Positions 17,548 through 24,078 of a DNA stretch of 24,131 bases are shown here, in pieces. The translations under genes and the position numbers were made by a program. Every line of letters begins with the position of its first letter. Position 1 is the stretch's first letter. Source of the stretch: JARRQB01 sp965368585 (GTDB lineage Bacteria > Pseudomonadota > Gammaproteobacteria > Chromatiales > Chromatiaceae); contig CBDUNM010000068.1 of assembly GCA_965368585.1 (NCBI GenBank), positions 1 through 24,131 of the forward strand, in the 5' to 3' direction. The notes under the pieces are model-generated. The model was not told where the DNA came from, ran no database searches, and saw nothing but the letters and a program-made list of their open reading frames with translations.

Positions 17548-17576
17548 TTTATTGTCGAATTCGCTACGCTTGTCAA
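17548..17576 (-). promoter_or_regulatory. Candidate promoter of the lipid-modification operon
   Basis: On the minus strand a perfect TTGACA (17576-17571) is followed, after 17 bases, by AATAAA (17553-17548, four of six -10 bases). A -10 read as TAAATG would give the 19-base spacer often used by MerR-activated promoters. The start of transcription would fall near 17541, leaving about 33 bases of leader before ATG 17508. Confidence 0.55.
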
Positions 17577-17593
17577 GTATTATTCCAAGACAA
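17552..17593. promoter_or_regulatory. Three TTGTC half-sites in the divergent promoter region
   Basis: TTGTC occurs at 17552-17556 and 17570-17574 as a direct repeat with 18-base period. Its complement GACAA at 17589-17593 forms an inverted repeat with the second copy. They flank the predicted -35 of the operon and lie between it and the glutathione peroxidase gene. They could be contact sites for the MerR-type regulator encoded at 18242; this is inferred only from position and repetition. Confidence 0.3.
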
Positions 17594-17620
17594 TTATGTG
17601 ACATATATAGGATACTCCCC

Positions 17621-18178
17621 ATGAAACCGATTTATTTCCTGTTCAATTTCGTCCTGCTCACGGCCTCGCCGATCGCCGTTACCGCCGCCTGCCCGCCCGC
17701 GCTCGACTTTAAGCAGCGCGTCCTGGCCGGTGATGACGTAATACACCTGTGCGAGGCATATCGGGGTAAGGTCGTGCTGGTGGTCAATACGGCAAGCCGG
17801 TGCGCCTTTACGCCGCAATACGAAGGTCTGGAGGCGTTGTACGGCACCTACAAAGAACGCGGCCTGGTGGTGCTCGGGTTTCCCAGCAACGACTTTGGCG
17901 GGCAGGAACCCGGCAACGAGGGTCAAGTGAAGGAATTCTGCCGCCTCACTTACGGGGTGCGCTTCCCGATGTTCGAAAAGGTCCACGCCAAGAAAGGTAG
18001 GGCAGGCCCGCTCTACCAGAAACTCGCTGAACTCAGTGGCGATTACCCGAAATGGAATTTTCATAAGTATCTGATCGCACGCGACGGACAGGTCGTCGAC
18101 AGCTTCTCGAGTTTTACCGACCCGCAAAGCCCGCGCGTGGTGAAAAAGATCGAGGCACTGCTGGATGACAAGGGGTGA
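17621..18178 (+). CDS. Exported glutathione peroxidase family protein
   Basis: 185 residues, made of a signal peptide (1 to about 23, hydrophobic core FLFNFVLLTASPIAV) and a glutathione-peroxidase/thioredoxin-like domain. Catalytic features are complete: peroxidatic C61 in NTASRCAFTPQY, Q95 in FGGQEPG, and W145-N146 in KWNFHKYL. C107 may be a resolving cysteine, which would make it thioredoxin-dependent rather than glutathione-dependent. It should reduce H2O2 or lipid hydroperoxides in the periplasm. The residue before the probable mature start is followed by Cys24, but T at -3 makes a lipobox doubtful. The ATG at 17621 has AGGA 8 bases upstream; the frame is open from 17471, but that part lies across the divergent promoter. 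It is divergent from the lipid operon and followed by the MerR-type gene. Confidence 0.88.
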   Translation: MKPIYFLFNFVLLTASPIAVTAACPPALDFKQRVLAGDDVIHLCEAYRGKVVLVVNTASRCAFTPQYEGLEALYGTYKERGLVVLGFPSNDFGGQEPGNEGQVKEFCRLTYGVRFPMFEKVHAKKGRAGPLYQKLAELSGDYPKWNFHKYLIARDGQVVDSFSSFTDPQSPRVVKKIEALLDDKG

Positions 18179-18241
18179 CCGACGTGTCGGCACTCAAGTC
18201 CAGCGCAGTCAATCGAATTCCCCGCGTCGAGGTAAATTGCG

Positions 18242-19246
18242 ATGAGTAAGACTAAAGAAACCGAATCCGCTTACCGCATCGGTGCGGTGTCGCGGCTGAC
18301 CGAAGTGCCATCGGACACGCTGCGCGTGTGGGAAAGGCGTTACGGCGTCGTCGAACCACGGCGCACCGACGGCGGGAGCCGCCTGTACAACCAGCACGAT
18401 GTCGCTCGGCTGACCCTGATCAAGCGGCTGGTCGACGCGGGTCACGCCATTGGCACGGTCGCCAACCTCGATCTGGAACAGCTGCAGGAGCGCGTGACCA
18501 CCATCCGCCAGGCGAAGTCGGGTAAAACCGCCAGCGCAAAGGGACCGGTGAACGTGATGGTGCTCGGCGCGACGCTGCCGGTGCGCCTCAACGCCGAGCG
18601 CGCGGCCATCAAAGCCGATGGCTTGCGCATCTCGGGCGCCTACCTCAACGACACCGATTTCGAACGCGCCGCCGGCTCGGTCGAAGCCGACATCCTGGTC
18701 GTGGAATTGCCCACGCTGAACCAGGAGTCGGTGGCCAAAGTAAGGCGCATGCAACGGCGGTGCGGCGCCCGGCGCCTGGTCGTGGTTTACGGCTTTGCGC
18801 GTCAGCTGCTGTTGGCGCAGTTGGAAGAGCAGCGCGTGACGGCGCTGCGGTTTCCGGTCCGGTGGGACCAATTGCGCCGCGCCTGCTGCCCCACTCTGGC
18901 ACCGGCTCAACAGCAAGCGGAAGCGAGTGATTTCGAGGCGGCGCAGGGGGCGACGATACCCGCGAGGCTGTTCGACGACACTCAACTTGCGCGCGCCTCC
19001 ACCGCCTCGACGACTATTCGGTGCGAATGCCCACACCACATTGCCGACCTGATCCTCGCGCTGGCGCGCTTCGAGCAGTACAGTGCGGAGTGCGAGAACC
19101 GAAATCGCGACGACCGGGAGCTGCATGCCTACCTGCACGTCACGAGCGCGCGCGCGCGCCTCATGCTAGAAGAGGCCCTGGTCAAGGTGATCGAAGTGGA
19201 AGGCATTTCGCTGGACGAACCCGCCGGCAACGCGACGTCGGCGTAA
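18242..19246 (+). CDS. MerR-family regulator, LitR/CarH-like without cobalamin motif
   Basis: 334 residues. The N-terminal MerR winged helix (about 10-80) carries the LRVWERRYGVVEPRRT and GSRLY signatures of the CarH/LitR/MlrA subgroup. A middle alpha/beta segment (about 102-220, beginning VNVMVLGATLP) looks like the Rossmann-type cobalamin-binding fold, but I find no DxHxxG/ExHxxG histidine motif. The C-terminal part has CECPHHIADL and FEQYSAECENRNRDD. Class II LitR proteins of Pseudomonas also lack the B12 site and work with a separate blue-light receptor; none is encoded here. Its place beside the operon suggests control of the divergent promoters. The ATG at 18242 has GAGG about 10 bases upstream. 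It lies 63 bases after the peroxidase gene and may be co-transcribed with it. Confidence 0.85.
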   Translation: MSKTKETESAYRIGAVSRLTEVPSDTLRVWERRYGVVEPRRTDGGSRLYNQHDVARLTLIKRLVDAGHAIGTVANLDLEQLQERVTTIRQAKSGKTASAKGPVNVMVLGATLPVRLNAERAAIKADGLRISGAYLNDTDFERAAGSVEADILVVELPTLNQESVAKVRRMQRRCGARRLVVVYGFARQLLLAQLEEQRVTALRFPVRWDQLRRACCPTLAPAQQQAEASDFEAAQGATIPARLFDDTQLARASTASTTIRCECPHHIADLILALARFEQYSAECENRNRDDRELHAYLHVTSARARLMLEEALVKVIEVEGISLDEPAGNATSA

Positions 19247-19282
19247 GGCAGACAGACCAATATGCATCCTACGAACGCAGCC

Positions 19283-20001
19283 ATGTCGCCTGAATCGCCG
19301 GCGGCGGCAGCGGCATCGGGCGGTCGCTCGCCGTACAGCACACCGAACGCGGTTACACGGTGTGGATCTCCCGCCGTCGCGAAGACCCGCTGGTCGAGAC
19401 CGCCGGTCTTGCCGCCAGCGGGCGGATCCGACCCCTGCCCCTCGATGTCACCGATCGCTCAGCCATGACCGACGGGGTAGAGTAAATCGTGCCGGCCAGC
19501 AAGCGGCTCGACCTGGCGGTGATGAACGCGGGCGACTACCGGCCCATGTCGCTGCGGGGTTTCGACGTCGAATCGTTCCACAACCTGTGCGCGATCAACG
19601 GGCTGGCGGCGGTGCTGCCGGTTTGCGGTCACAGCGGTCCGGGCAGATACTCCTGAACGCGAGTTTGTCCGGATACCGCGGCCTGCCACAAGCGGCTCCC
19701 TACGGCGCGACCAAGGCGGCGCTGATCAACGGTTGCCGAGTCCCTGCGCAACGAGTGCCTGGGCGAGGGTGTACGCCTGCGTATCGTCAATCCGGGGTTC
19801 GTCCGCTCCTCGCTGACCGATAAGAACGATTTTCGTATGCCCGCCCTGCTCGAGCTGGCGCAGGCGGCGGCCATCGTGGCACGACTCGACGACGATGCTT
19901 TCGAGATCGCCTTTCCCGCCCGGTTCACTGCGGCCATGAAGTTGCTGCGGATACTGCCCTACCGCTTGTGCTTTCCCATCATACGGCGGCTGCAGCAATG
20001 A
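19283..20001 (+). pseudogene. Broken short-chain dehydrogenase/reductase (SDR)
   Basis: A full SDR can be read only by changing frames. From 19297 one frame gives the NAD(P) motif GGGSGIGRSLA, then YTVWISRR, LPLDVTD, an in-frame TAA at 19483-19485, and LDLAVMNAG. Between about 19618 and 19650 homology moves to another frame, giving LLNASLSGYRG and the catalytic YGATK. Near 19725-19735 it returns to the first frame: ESLRNECLGEGVRLRIVNPGFVRSSL through to RRLQQ and TGA at 19999-20001. The start ATG (19283) is itself out of frame with the body. So there are at least three frame changes and one nonsense codon: a genuine relic, or less likely poor sequence. SDR genes often belong to CFA/DUF1365 clusters, so it was probably an accessory enzyme of the neighbouring operon. 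Confidence 0.85.
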
Positions 20002-20414
20002 CCGAGATAGCGCGAGGACTCGAACGCTACCTCGGCGTGTTCGTCGACCTCAAGCCCGGCCATATGGACCGGCTCGCCGCGTGCTTTACTCCCGACGCCC
20101 GCTTCAAGGGCCCGTTCAACGACGTGCGTGGTCGAGGGGCGATCATGAGGGCGTTCACGCACATGTTCACGACGCTGGATAAACCGCAATTTTACATCAC
20201 CGCGCACGCGCTCGATGGGAACGTCGCCCTGCTGCACCGGGAATCCGTATTGCGCTTGCGCGCGACCGGCGCGACAGCAAATCGTCGGCGTGAGCACGGT
20301 GACATTCACCGCCGACGGGCCGCTCGAGACTGCGATTGCCGTTCCACCGCGCGGGCGGTCGGCGTCAGCACGGCCGGGATCCCCCTGCCCGGGGCACGGC
20401 CCCGCGCCTCATAG
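19998..20414 (+). pseudogene. Broken NTF2/SnoaL-like protein
   Basis: The ATG at 19998 overlaps the SDR stop as ATGA, with the first residues MTEIARGLERYLGVFVDLKP. The frame then gives a SnoaL/NTF2-like core (MDRLAACFTPDARFKGPFNDVRG, the typical 'harbouring F-x-D-P-F-N' segment). Near 20270 the homologous reading leaves this frame: the expected beta strand QQIVGVSTVTFTADG appears one base over, and a further shift back is suggested by the tail IPLPGARPRAS ending at TAG 20412. The open frame therefore ends in unrelated residues. Proteins of this family commonly accompany the SDR in such lipid clusters. A shortened product is possible but the C-terminal strands would be lost. Confidence 0.7.
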
Positions 20415-20564
20415 ATTTTCCTGATCGGAACTCGACGGCGCACAGTGCTGTATTCAAGCCACTCACCCTGCATGACGACAGTACTGTAGGGATTTTTCTC
20501 TGCGCCGTTTTAATCGAGTGATAAATCCAGATTATAGAAACGTGTCATTCGCACAACCGATTGC

Positions 20565-20592
20565 TTGGTAACGACAGCAGTTTTGCTATAGG
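20565..20592 (+). promoter_or_regulatory. Candidate promoter of the orphan gene at 20623
   Basis: TTGGTA (20565-20570) and TATAGG (20587-20592) are separated by 16 bases, each matching four of six consensus positions, inside a locally AT-richer stretch. Transcription would start near 20599, just ahead of the GGAGG at 20611. The rest of 20415-20622 shows no gene. Confidence 0.4.
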
Positions 20593-20622
20593 TTGGTAGA
20601 CAACCTGAGCGGAGGTCAAGGC

Positions 20623-21270
20623 ATGAACCTGAACGGAATGGCCTTACCCGACCCTCATCCGGCGTGGGGGGTGTGCGCGGACGAACTGCTGTTCTATACG
20701 TCTCGCTATGCGACGTACGCGACGAAACGCCTGGCGGAATTGTACGAGGGTCGGGGCGTTGCCGCCGCGGACGCCCAGGCGCGGGACTTTCACGCGTGCG
20801 ACATGACCCGCGAGCAACGGGCATGCATGGCACAGCTGTTGTCGTTGCCGCCCGATCCCGATACCGCCCGCGCCATCCACGAGCTGACCGGCGCCGTTGC
20901 CAACGGTGCGACACGGATTCCCGGGACGGTGCGCGAAACCGCAGGACGATGCCGCGCGCGGCCCTACCTGCGCTTGACGCCCAACCGTCCGCGCCACAGC
21001 ACGGGCTTGGCCGATACCCATCCCACCGAAGTGCTTCGTCACCTCGGCCGCCGTTACGGCTTTCCGGTACGTATATACGGGCGCCACGTCTGGTTGGACG
21101 ACGCGCGTTGCCGGCGACTGCTTACGAGCGGGCCGGCCAAGCAGGCGCGCAACGTCAAGGAAGTGCTGCGCGCGCTGCAGCGGCTCAGCTATCGGATTCA
21201 TCTCGATCACCCGGCGGGCCGCCGGGACGCGGCACCAGGCGAAGCGAACTACACCCATGCGCGTGGTTGA
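20623..21270 (+). CDS. Hypothetical protein, no family recognised
   Basis: A 215-residue soluble protein that I cannot assign. The start is well supported: GGAGG at 20611-20615 with a 7-base spacer to ATG 20623. A TTG at 20593 in the same frame is less likely. It is Arg-rich and basic, with no signal peptide or membrane helix. The N-terminal third (ELLFYTSRYATYATKRLAELYEGRG) looks helical. The C-terminal part (TEVLRHLGRRYGFPVRIYGRHVWLDD, then KEVLRALQRLSYRIH) has a helix-strand arrangement that could be a nucleic-acid-binding domain, but that is only an impression. It stands alone between the pseudogenes and a convergent metalloprotease-like gene (32-base gap), and it has no frame damage. Confidence 0.6.
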   Translation: MNLNGMALPDPHPAWGVCADELLFYTSRYATYATKRLAELYEGRGVAAADAQARDFHACDMTREQRACMAQLLSLPPDPDTARAIHELTGAVANGATRIPGTVRETAGRCRARPYLRLTPNRPRHSTGLADTHPTEVLRHLGRRYGFPVRIYGRHVWLDDARCRRLLTSGPAKQARNVKEVLRALQRLSYRIHLDHPAGRRDAAPGEANYTHARG

Positions 21271-21302
21271 GCGAGCTTGATTAGGGCAAGCTGCCCCTGT
21301 GC

Positions 21303-21989
21303 TCACGGCGCGAAGCCTGGCTTTATCTCCCCGGACATCAAGCCGTGCAAAAACGCCGTGCCGTCGGATAACGACAAATAGTGCCGATAGGCTTTGACGC
21401 CGAATGCACTGGGGTTCAAGCCGTAGTAGATCAACGACATCGCGTCGACACTCTTGTACGCGGCCACCCGGTATCTTTCCAGTATCAACTGCCGCTTGTC
21501 TTCCGCCATGGTGATCAGCTGCACAACGTAAGCGACATACTCCTGAGTGATACGCTTCGCGGGTGCGCCCGTGAAATGCTGATCGACGATAGCGTGGGCG
21601 ACCTCGTGCGCCGCAAAGCTCCGATAGAGTTCTTCATCCATTGCCACGCCAAACGGAGACTGCCTGGCACACTGGCGTACGGCTTGATCAAAGGTCAGAA
21701 ATTCGATCTTCTGCTTTGCAGCGTCGTAGAAACCGAGGTGATTGCGCATTGCGGATTCGCGCAGCTCGACGCCGATCGGGCGCTGCAAGTCGAAACCGTG
21801 TGACCGCATGAACGCGACGGCCCGCCGGGCGCCGTCACAGAACAGCGTACGGCTTTTTTCAGGCAAGTACTGGACATGCACCTCGATCCCAGGGCACTGG
21901 TAAGCGGCCTTCATTCCGGTTGCAGCCGACATGTCGAGTATGCCGACCCAAACCAGGAACACAAGATTCAAGTGCAGGTATGCAGACAT
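21303..21989 (-). CDS. Exported HExxH zinc-metalloprotease-like protein
   Basis: 228 residues from ATG 21989, with a hydrophobic signal or anchor (about 5-19, LHLNLVFLVWVGIL). The zinc motif H128-E129-V-A-H132 lies in SFAAHEVAHAIVDQH. E150 in ITQEYVAYVV stands 18 residues later, where gluzincins place their third zinc ligand. Two or three cysteines (C32, C51, C107) may form disulfides. It is thus probably a periplasmic or anchored metallopeptidase; activity and substrate are unknown. The frame is open to 22097, but the extra N-terminus lies over the upstream relic region and has no better ribosome site. GCGAG just before the ATG is weak. It is convergent with the gene at 20623. Confidence 0.72.
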   Translation of the reverse strand: MSAYLHLNLVFLVWVGILDMSAATGMKAAYQCPGIEVHVQYLPEKSRTLFCDGARRAVAFMRSHGFDLQRPIGVELRESAMRNHLGFYDAAKQKIEFLTFDQAVRQCARQSPFGVAMDEELYRSFAAHEVAHAIVDQHFTGAPAKRITQEYVAYVVQLITMAEDKRQLILERYRVAAYKSVDAMSLIYYGLNPSAFGVKAYRHYLSLSDGTAFLHGLMSGEIKPGFAP

Positions 21990-22069
21990 GCTCTCGCTTG
22001 GGGAGGGAAACAGTCTCGGCACTCTACCCCGCACGCGCCTTGCGCTACAAGTTGCGAGCAAACTGACCG

Positions 22070-22564
22070 TTACCGTATCACGCCAATGGCGGTGCAAGCG
22101 GTTTTGAAGTGTCCCATCAATTCACGCAGATCGCCGGCCAGCGCCGCTACGCAGTCGCCGGACCGCGCATTGCGATTGGCTTCCTGCACCGCCTGCTCGG
22201 TCAGTCCGTTTTATTCGACCAGGTTGCGCTTGATGCTTTCGGCGACTTACGATTGCTCGCTGGCGTTGACTGCCATCTGGCGGGACATGCCGGCGACGTT
22301 GTTTACGGGGCGCGTGATCATCTCCGGCGAACCGCCGGCGTTTCCGGCCCGGTCGACGCTCTGTTGCGCCCGCGCACGACTTTGCTCGATTGCAGCGATC
22401 GTCTCTTTGACGCCGGCTTGCAGGCACCCGATCATTTCCTGAATCTCGGAGGTCGATTGCTGGGTCTTGCTGGCGAGCGTGCGAACCTCGTCTGCCACTA
22501 CCGCAAAGCCGCGACCCTGTGCACCGGCAAGCGCAGCAGCGAGGGAATCGGCCCACCACCGCAA
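22070..22564 (-). pseudogene. Methyl-accepting chemotaxis protein, C-terminal fragment
   Basis: On the minus strand the signalling tip of a chemoreceptor is readable: AQGRGFAVVADEVRTLASKT, then STSEIQEMIGCLQ and AAIEQSRARAQQSVDRAG, ending in a DLRELMGHFK tail at TAA 22072-22070. One frame runs through the whole piece but is cut by TAA at 22249-22247 and again at 22213-22211. The conserved segment just before GRGFAVV is degenerate, and a TAA lies directly upstream. The sensor, membrane helices and HAMP part are absent. It is therefore a truncated, inactivated relic, not a chemoreceptor. No other chemotaxis genes are nearby. Confidence 0.85.
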
Positions 22565-23100
22565 TCCTTAAGGAAGCAAAGGAAACTCGCATCCGTACGC
22601 CGCCTCGGGGACTGCCGCCAGAAGATTGCGGTTTCTGCGGTGCCGATCGGTCGCGATGCGGTCGGCCCGGTGCGCGACTGCCGCGCAGGGCTTTGACCGC
22701 CCAGCGTCGCATTACTCAATAAGCCGGCCCCGACGCCGCAAGCCTGTAGCGGAACCCAGCGGGTCAGGTGTGCATCCCGGCGCGCAACCCGTAACAGTTA
22801 CCTACTAAGCTCATAAATATCTTGCAACTATCTGTACCAATTACTTTTTTGAGCTAGTCTTCAGATAATTCATCACCCATCCCGATAACCTGTGTCGCAC
22901 ACTGCGCAGCGCGGAATCGGGGTTGAAAGTGGCACCTACCGATTGTTTGACAGTGACTGTATTGCAACGACATCGTCATGCGCATAGCGCGGTCGACGGG
23001 TACCGCCCATCGGTGTGGCGTGGCAACAGAGGAACTTCATAATGATGATCGGGTCGAAAACGCGTATAAAACGCGCCCTCTGCGCAGGTCACGAAACTGC
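22565..23100. other. 536-base stretch without a supported gene
   Basis: I find no convincing reading frame. The left part (to about 22720) is GC-rich and may hold unrecognisable upstream remains of the chemoreceptor. From 22800 to about 22870 the composition turns AT-rich, with a T6 run at 22844-22850 and AGCTCA/TGAGCT arms 36 bases apart. A perfect TTGACA at 22947-22952 could belong to a promoter for the gene at 23101, but no good -10 follows. Confidence 0.5.
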
Positions 23101-23676
23101 ATGAATGTCCGCTACCCTTGGTTGCTCGTCGGCGCATTGGCAACCGGCATACTCGGCTACTTGCTCGGCGCCACCCGCGACGAGCCTGATCCTCCAGCGT
23201 CCACGCAGCGCGAAGAAGCCCGTAAGACTACGCGCAATGCTTCGTCCGAAGCAGCACCGCCCAGGAAACAGCAGCAATGGTCCCGCCAACAAGCCCCGGT
23301 CCGGATACCTCCGGTGCGCGGTCCCGAGTCCGCCGATCCCGCCTCGCGCTGGTCCGCGACGCACGGAAACCGCTTCCGCCCTGGCGACCAGCGCCGCGAC
23401 ACAACCGCACGCTACGGCGCCGACGCGCCGCACTATCGGCAACAGGGAAACGGCTATTTCGACGCGGCACCCGAGCCTGAAGTACAGGGTCCCGCCGGCC
23501 GCTACAGAGGCGGTCAGTCGGGAACCAGGGACTTGCGCTTCCGTCCGCTGGAAGACAACGAACAGACCCGGCGCTGGCGCGGCAACTACCGACAAATGTC
23601 GATATCCCCCGCCCAGTTGGCAACGCCCGGCACGCCTGGTTTTCACGTGACCCAAGTCGCACCAAACTGGCGGTAG
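23101..23676 (+). CDS. Membrane-anchored protein of unknown function, low-complexity periplasmic part
   Basis: 191 residues from ATG 23101. One N-terminal membrane helix (about 6-23, PWLLVGALATGILGYLLG) is followed by a long polar stretch rich in Arg, Pro, Gln, Gly and Ser that is probably disordered (24-145). A short conserved-looking C-terminal block follows: LRFRPLEDNEQTRRWRGNYRQ. The topology suggests an inner-membrane anchor with a periplasmic tail. No family is recognised. The frame is open from 22978, but that part has no hydrophobic start; the ribosome site for 23101 is weak. It directly precedes the broken ECF sigma gene and could have formed a unit with it, for instance as a membrane partner, which is speculation. 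Confidence 0.55.
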   Translation: MNVRYPWLLVGALATGILGYLLGATRDEPDPPASTQREEARKTTRNASSEAAPPRKQQQWSRQQAPVRIPPVRGPESADPASRWSATHGNRFRPGDQRRDTTARYGADAPHYRQQGNGYFDAAPEPEVQGPAGRYRGGQSGTRDLRFRPLEDNEQTRRWRGNYRQMSISPAQLATPGTPGFHVTQVAPNWR

Positions 23677-23700
23677 AAATAACGTTCGGAGATCCGGACG

Positions 23701-24063
23701 ATTACCGATCAAGACGCAGTCATACAGTTGAACGGCGCATGGCGCTCGGGTGACAGACAGGCCATGGCTCGTCTGTTCGCCCTGCTCTACTCGCCTCTCA
23801 AAGCCACCGCCGCCCGCCATATGCGCAGAGAATGATCAGACCACACCCTCCACGCGACGGTGCTGGTCATCGAAGCCTACCTGCAGATGATCAATGCCGA
23901 CATGACCTGGCAGGACCGGGCGCACTTCCGCAGTGTCGCCGCGAGGGGTATGCGGAATATCCTGATCGATCACGCGCGCGGCTAGCCTGCATGTCGCACC
24001 GGTATCCGGGATGATCGCGCCGGCCAGGTGTGTTTGGATGCCGCCCTGGAGGGAAAACCATAG
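23701..24063 (+). pseudogene. Broken ECF-subfamily sigma factor
   Basis: A single frame reads as an ECF sigma-70 region 2: QLNGAWRSGDRQAMARLFALLY, LKATAARHMRRE, then SDHTLHATVLVIEAYLQM, WQDRAHFRSVAARGMRNILIDHARG. The expected ATG is ATT (23701), 9 bases after GGAG (23688-23691). TGA at 23833-23835 stands where relatives have Arg (RREx-DHTL), so a CGA-to-TGA change is likely. TAG at 23983-23985 cuts it again after DHARG, although weak homology (RAGQVCLDAALEG) goes on in the same frame to about 24052. TAG follows at 24061-24063 and region 4 is not seen. There are no frameshifts, so the decay is by point changes and appears fairly recent. It lies 24 bases after the membrane-anchored protein gene. 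Confidence 0.8.
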
Positions 24064-24078
24064 CCTTAGCTATGGTTT
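24055..24078. repeat. Perfect 10-bp inverted repeat (hairpin)
   Basis: AAACCATAGC, a CTTA loop, then GCTATGGTTT make a perfect 10-bp stem with a 4-base loop. Only GAG follows the three T's, so it is not a strong intrinsic terminator. It lies exactly where ECF sigma homology stops and could be a terminator-like hairpin, a small repeat element or the edge of an insertion. Confidence 0.6.

Noticed and set aside
17471..17620. An N-terminal extension of the glutathione peroxidase from the upstream open frame.
   Set aside because: It would run through the divergent promoter and the oxidoreductase start, while ATG 17621 has AGGA at good spacing and begins a proper signal peptide.
18175..18193. GTG-A-CCGAC/GTCGG-CAC hairpin at the stop of the glutathione peroxidase gene as a terminator.
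   Set aside because: The loop is only 2 bases, there is a bulge, and no T-run follows; transcription into the MerR-type gene seems likely.
21274..21292. AGCTTG/CAAGCT inverted repeat between two convergent genes as an intrinsic terminator.
   Set aside because: The stem is only 6 bp with a 7-base loop and no T-run follows on either strand.
20644..21306. A 220-residue open frame on the minus strand opposite the gene at 20623.
   Set aside because: The plus-strand frame has a GGAGG ribosome site at ideal spacing and a promoter-like pair; the minus frame has none and looks like a high-GC shadow.
19483..24063. Several TAA, TGA and TAG codons inside recognisable protein homology, suggesting stop-codon reassignment or readthrough.
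   Set aside because: All three stop types occur, frameshifts and truncation accompany them, and the intact genes in the window end normally at TAA, TAG and TGA. Gene decay explains this better.
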